A DNA stretch of 64,000 nt, taken from the NCBI RefSeq assembly GCF_008728515.1, contig NC_044995.1, positions 11,109,104 through 11,173,103 of the forward strand, in the 5' to 3' direction. This document shows positions 62,201 to 64,000 of this stretch, piece after piece. This DNA comes from Papio anubis (Eukaryota; Chordata; Mammalia; Primates; Cercopithecidae). The number at the start of each line of letters is the position of its first letter. The first letter of the stretch is position 1. The notes below the pieces were generated by a model that saw nothing but the letters and a program-made list of their open reading frames with translations, made no database searches and was not told the origin of the DNA. A program made the translations under genes and the position numbers.

Positions 62201-64000
62201 TTCATTGTGGAATGGCCAGAGAACTGAGGATGTTTTCAGGCTTGTGAAAGTAGCCACGAAAATGTGAAAATTATTATTATTGTTTTGTGAGTCAGAGACT
62301 GGCTCTGTTGCCCGGGCTGGAGTGCAGTGGCCTGATCATAGTTTACTGCCATGTCAACCTCCTAGGCTCAAGCAATCCTCCTGCCTTTACCTCCTGAGTA
62401 GCTGGGACTACAAGCACATACTACCATGCCTGGCTAATTTTTTAAAAAGTTTTTTAGAGATAGGGTCTTGCTATGTTGTGGAGGCTGGTCTTGAACTCCT
62501 GGCCTCAAGTGATCTACCTCAAGTGATCCACCTCAGCCTCCCAAAGCATGGGGATTACTGGTATAAGCCACTGTGCCTGGCCCTAAATGTAATAGTTTTT
62601 AGAGGTGTAAAATGTATGTTGATGAATTCACCAATCAGTGAATTAATTCACTAGTTTTCCTTTTGGCAGATTCCTTTTTCCTAGCACATGAAAAAGGAAA
62701 TGTGTGTTTTCTTGGTGTCTTTCAGGCCAGCGATCTGTACGTGAGACCCAGGAATTATTTCCAAAGCAAGATTCATATGCTGAAGGAGAAACAGACAGAA
62801 CCTCAAACACTAAACTTGAGTGTTCCAGTTTCAGAGAAAATTGGGATTCTGACTGTGTGTTTGGAAGGAAGCTTGCAGTAGGTCAAGAGACACAATTCAG
62901 GGAAGAGCCAATTACTCATAACAAAACCCTCTCTAAGGAAAGAGAACGTACGTATAACAAATCTGGAAGATGGTTCCATTTGGACGATTCAGAAGAGAAA
63001 GTTCATAATTGTGATTCAATTAAAAATTTTCAAAAAAGTTCAGTGGTAATAAAACAGACAGGCATCTATGCAGGAAAAAAGCTTTTCAAGTGTAATGAAT
63101 GTAAGAAAACTTTTACCCAGAGCTCATCTCTTACTGTTCATCAGAGAATTCATACTGGAGAGAAACCTTATAAATGTAACGAGTGTGGGAAGGCCTTTAG
63201 TGATGGCTCGTCCTTTGCCCGACACCAGAGATGTCACACTGGCAAGAAGCCCTATGAGTGCATTGAGTGTGGGAAAGCTTTCATCCAGAACACATCCCTT
63301 ATCCGTCACTGGAGATACTATCACACTGGGGAGAAACCCTTTGATTGCATTGATTGTGGGAAAGCCTTCAGTGACCACATAGGGCTTAATCAACACAGGA
63401 GAATTCATACTGGAGAGAAACCTTACAAATGTGATGTATGTCACAAATCCTTCAGGTATGGTTCCTCCCTTACTGTACATCAAAGGATTCATACTGGAGA
63501 AAAACCATATGAATGTGATGTTTGCAGGAAGGCCTTCAGCCATCATGCATCACTCACTCAACATCAAAGAGTACACTCTGGAGAAAAGCCTTTTAAGTGT
63601 AAAGAGTGCGGAAAAGCTTTTAGGCAGAATATACACCTTGCCAGTCATTTAAGGATTCATACTGGGGAGAAGCCTTTTGAATGTGGGGAGTGTGGAAAAT
63701 CCTTCAGCATCAGTTCTCAGCTTGCCACTCATCAGAGAATCCATACTGGAGAGAAGCCCTATGAATGTAAGGTTTGTAGTAAAGCGTTCACCCAGAAGGC
63801 TCACCTTGCACAGCATCAGAAAACCCATACAGGAGAGAAACCATATGAGTGCAAGGAATGCGGTAAAGCCTTCAGCCAGACCACACACCTCATTCAACAT
63901 CAGAGAGTTCACACTGGTGAGAAACCCTATAAATGTATAGAATGTGGGAAGGCCTTTGGTGATAACTCATCCTGTACTCAACATCAAAGACTGCACACTG
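48599..64000 (+). CDS. ZFP28: ZFP28, double-KRAB C2H2 zinc-finger protein (3' end outside window)
   Basis: Coding sequence join(48599..48806, 49202..49293, 56793..56919, 57094..57189, 58251..58414, 59059..59173, 59502..59597, 62726..>64000); 724 complete codons lie in the window. Order of parts: Arg/Ala/Gly-rich N-terminus (1-69), exon-2 segment (70-100), intact KRAB A (101-143) and B (143-175), linker (175-229), degenerate second KRAB A (230-268) and B (268-300), second linker, then fingers from about residue 420. Eleven fingers are complete before the edge, with helix codes QSSV, DSSR, QTSR, DIGQ, YSSV, HASQ, QIHS, ISQT, QAHQ, QTHQ, DSSQ. The text matches human ZFP28 (868 residues) as I remember it, so roughly three more fingers and a tail should follow. 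Expected role: nuclear TRIM28-dependent repressor. All splice phases are consistent. Confidence 0.94.
49202..49293 (+). CDS. ZFP28: ZFP28 exon 2
   Basis: 92 nt; the acceptor AG ends at 49201 and the donor GTGAGT starts at 49294. It encodes the stretch from ALPSRDTALPKERN to IEPKAMPQ. The terminal ATGCCCCAG (49285-49293) corresponds to ATGCCCCGG in ZNF471 and looks like the ancestral KZNF start codon, now internal. Confidence 0.9.
50208..50508 (+). mobile_element. AluY-type element with the Old World monkey-like variant
   Basis: Duplication GAAATAGCTCAGAGG at 50193-50207 and 50509-50523; contains CTCAAGCCTG and GATCCGGCCACTG. Lies in ZFP28 intron 2. Confidence 0.95.
50518..50720 (+). mobile_element. 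hAT-Charlie-like fragment
   Basis: GGTTGGCAAACTTGTGCTGG and AAAACTTTATTTACAAAAAC. Confidence 0.65.
50745..51420 (-). mobile_element. L2-like sequence
   Basis: Pyrimidine-rich text such as TTCTTGACTGTGCTTCTGTG fits old L2. 49300-50190 shows nothing clear. Confidence 0.35.
51606..51755 (-). mobile_element. Monomeric Alu-like fragment
   Basis: GACAGGGTCTCACTCTGTCA to TAGGTGTGAGCCACCATG; about half an Alu. Confidence 0.7.
52150..52410. repeat. TA/TATATG-rich simple repeat
   Basis: Alternating purine-pyrimidine DNA (ATATATGTATGTATATAT). Confidence 0.9.
52411..52575 (-). mobile_element. Alu fragment
   Basis: GGGAGTCTCACTGTTTTGTC to AGGCATGTGCCACCATACCC. 51755-52150 is unassigned. Confidence 0.65.
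52912..53790 (+). mobile_element. MIR, hAT-Charlie fragment, MIR
   Basis: MIR at 52912-53150 (CATAACCTTCAGGCAACTCA), hAT-like at 53226-53542 (TTATGGCCTATGGGCCAAAT) and MIR at 53545-53790 (TCCTCATCTGTAAAATGGGA). 53790-54520 is unassigned. Confidence 0.65.
54520..55180. mobile_element. LTR-like block (to about 54960) and a MIR (54990-55180)
   Basis: The first part resembles an antisense LTR, family unknown. The second has TTTTATAGCTGGGGAACTGA. 55190-55910 shows no recognised feature. Confidence 0.4.
55927..56235 (+). mobile_element. AluY-type element with the Old World monkey-like variant
   Basis: Duplication AAGACAGAATGAGGC at 55911-55925 and 56236-56250; contains CTCAAGCCTG and GATCTGGCCACTG. 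Confidence 0.95.
56336..56735 (-). mobile_element. MLT1-type MaLR LTR just upstream of ZFP28 exon 3
   Basis: TATTAGTTTGTTAGGGCTGC at the left, TAAATACAGTCACATTC at the right. It ends about 60 bases before the KRAB A exon. Confidence 0.75.
56793..56919 (+). CDS. ZFP28: ZFP28 exon 3, first KRAB A box (intact)
   Basis: 127 nt; acceptor AG at 56791-56792, donor GTAAGG from 56920. Reads GLVTFGDVAVDFSQEEWEWL, then VMLENYRNLASL. DV, EEW and MLE are all present, so this is the functional TRIM28-binding box. Confidence 0.94.
57094..57189 (+). CDS. ZFP28: ZFP28 exon 4, first KRAB B box
   Basis: 96 nt; acceptor TAG at 57091-57093, donor GTGAGT from 57190. Reads LCVSKPDVISSLEQGKEPW and on to TRAWCP. 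Confidence 0.93.
57420..58240. other. ZFP28 intron 4
   Basis: AT-rich, with a poly(A) tract at about 57757-57772. No gene or clear repeat seen. Confidence 0.4.
58251..58414 (+). CDS. ZFP28: ZFP28 exon 5, linker derived from a truncated zinc-finger exon
   Basis: Acceptor TTTCAG ends at 58250; the donor GTAAGT starts at 58415. 164 nt encoding the stretch from DLKIVRKIKELPLKKDF to HWDYDALFDTQP. It has the same position, phase and character as the beginning of the linker/finger exon of ZNF471. The intron just downstream keeps coding-like linker text and decayed fingers. Confidence 0.9.
58415..58860 (+). pseudogene. Fossil linker and zinc fingers in ZFP28 intron 5
   Basis: The frame of exon 5 stays open past the donor to 58522 (VSQKTHFRQEE and on), like KZNF linkers. 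From about 58656 a finger is readable: DECKKALSRISTPPFHQRF, then HTREKLC. A second follows at about 58757 (YEYGKAF), then further HT remnants and a 17-bp tandem duplication at 58804-58837. Stops and frameshifts make it non-functional. This is the rest of the zinc-finger exon of the first KRAB unit. Confidence 0.8.
59059..59173 (+). CDS. ZFP28: ZFP28 exon 6, second KRAB A box (degenerate)
   Basis: 115 nt, 12 shorter than a normal KRAB-A exon, in frame. Reads GLVTIKNLAVDFPQQLHPAQ, then IWENHSDLGSA. DV has become NL, EEW is deleted and MLE has become IWE, so TRIM28 binding by this box is not expected. Donor GTAAGG from 59174. Confidence 0.9.
59502..59597 (+). CDS. ZFP28: ZFP28 exon 7, second KRAB B box
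   Basis: 96 nt; acceptor GCAG ends at 59501, donor GTGAGT from 59598. Reads HCVAKPDLVSLLQQEKEPWM and on to GSLLS, still recognisably KRAB B. Confidence 0.9.
59600..62030. other. ZFP28 intron 7, 5' part
   Basis: No exon seen. 60400-61700 is AT-rich and may be old LINE. A pyrimidine-rich tract lies at 61796-61890, and a tandem repeat of about 30 bp (TGTTTTATTTTACAT units) at about 61898-61980. Confidence 0.4.
62035..62165 (+). mobile_element. L1M 3' end
   Basis: GTTAATTAGCTTGATTGCAG and CAACTGTGCCTCAATAAAGC are typical of L1 3' UTRs. Confidence 0.7.
62287..62584 (-). mobile_element. Old Alu (J-like)
   Basis: Diverged minus-strand Alu, about 140 bases before the last ZFP28 exon. Confidence 0.85.
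62726..64000 (+). CDS. ZFP28: ZFP28 exon 8, linker and zinc fingers 1-11 (cut by window edge)
   Basis: Acceptor TTCAG at 62721-62725; the frame is open to the edge. About 120 linker residues precede finger 1 (first zinc Cys at 63091). Eleven complete fingers are visible. Their order is collinear with ZNF471 fingers 1 and 5-14, so three fingers present in ZNF471 (2-4) are missing here. Finger 3 has the H-x4-H spacing. Confidence 0.95.

Overview
The window is primate nuclear DNA carrying part of a chromosome-19-type KRAB zinc-finger (KZNF) cluster. Every gene I can support is split into exons with GT-AG introns, and the background is dense in Alu, L1, MaLR/THE1 LTRs, MIR, L2, Tigger and hAT-Charlie elements. 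Four of the youngest Alus (32.0, 50.2 and 55.9 kb, and the minus copy at 2.4 kb) carry diagnostic bases that I associate with Old World monkey AluY lineages ('CTCAAGCCTG' near the 5' end, 'GATC(T/C)GGCCACTG' near the 3' end). A macaque, baboon or vervet-like genome is therefore more likely than human; this is inference.

Layout. 0-8.3 kb is intergenic, a mosaic of old repeats and two THE1 LTRs. At 8.5-9.8 kb is a CpG island that looks like a KZNF promoter. It is followed at 10.8-11.3 kb by a decayed copy of the exon-2 region of the neighbouring KZNF genes, split by an Alu. No KRAB or finger exons follow, so this appears to be an orphan 5' gene fragment. At 18.0-18.6 kb is the CpG-island promoter of ZNF471. 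Its first intron starts with a degenerate GT-rich tandem repeat. The ZNF471 coding exons lie at 22167-22199, 26872-26998 (KRAB A), 29094-29189 (KRAB B) and 34976-36600 (linker plus 15 C2H2 fingers), 626 codons in all. Just beyond the stop lie decayed additional fingers, interrupted by an L1 5' fragment. 38.5-48 kb is intergenic and repeat-rich. At 48.0-48.9 kb is the ZFP28 CpG island. ZFP28 exons run from 48599 to the window edge and encode two consecutive KRAB modules and the first 11 fingers; the gene continues past 64000.

How the genes relate. ZNF471 and ZFP28 are tandem paralogues with the same orientation, exon phases and finger order. Both are expected to be nuclear DNA-binding repressors acting through TRIM28/KAP1. 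The most interesting structure is in ZFP28. Its exon 5 is the beginning of an ancestral linker/zinc-finger exon, and the remainder of that exon, including decayed fingers, sits in intron 5. This implies that the double-KRAB protein arose by splicing two tandem KZNF units together.
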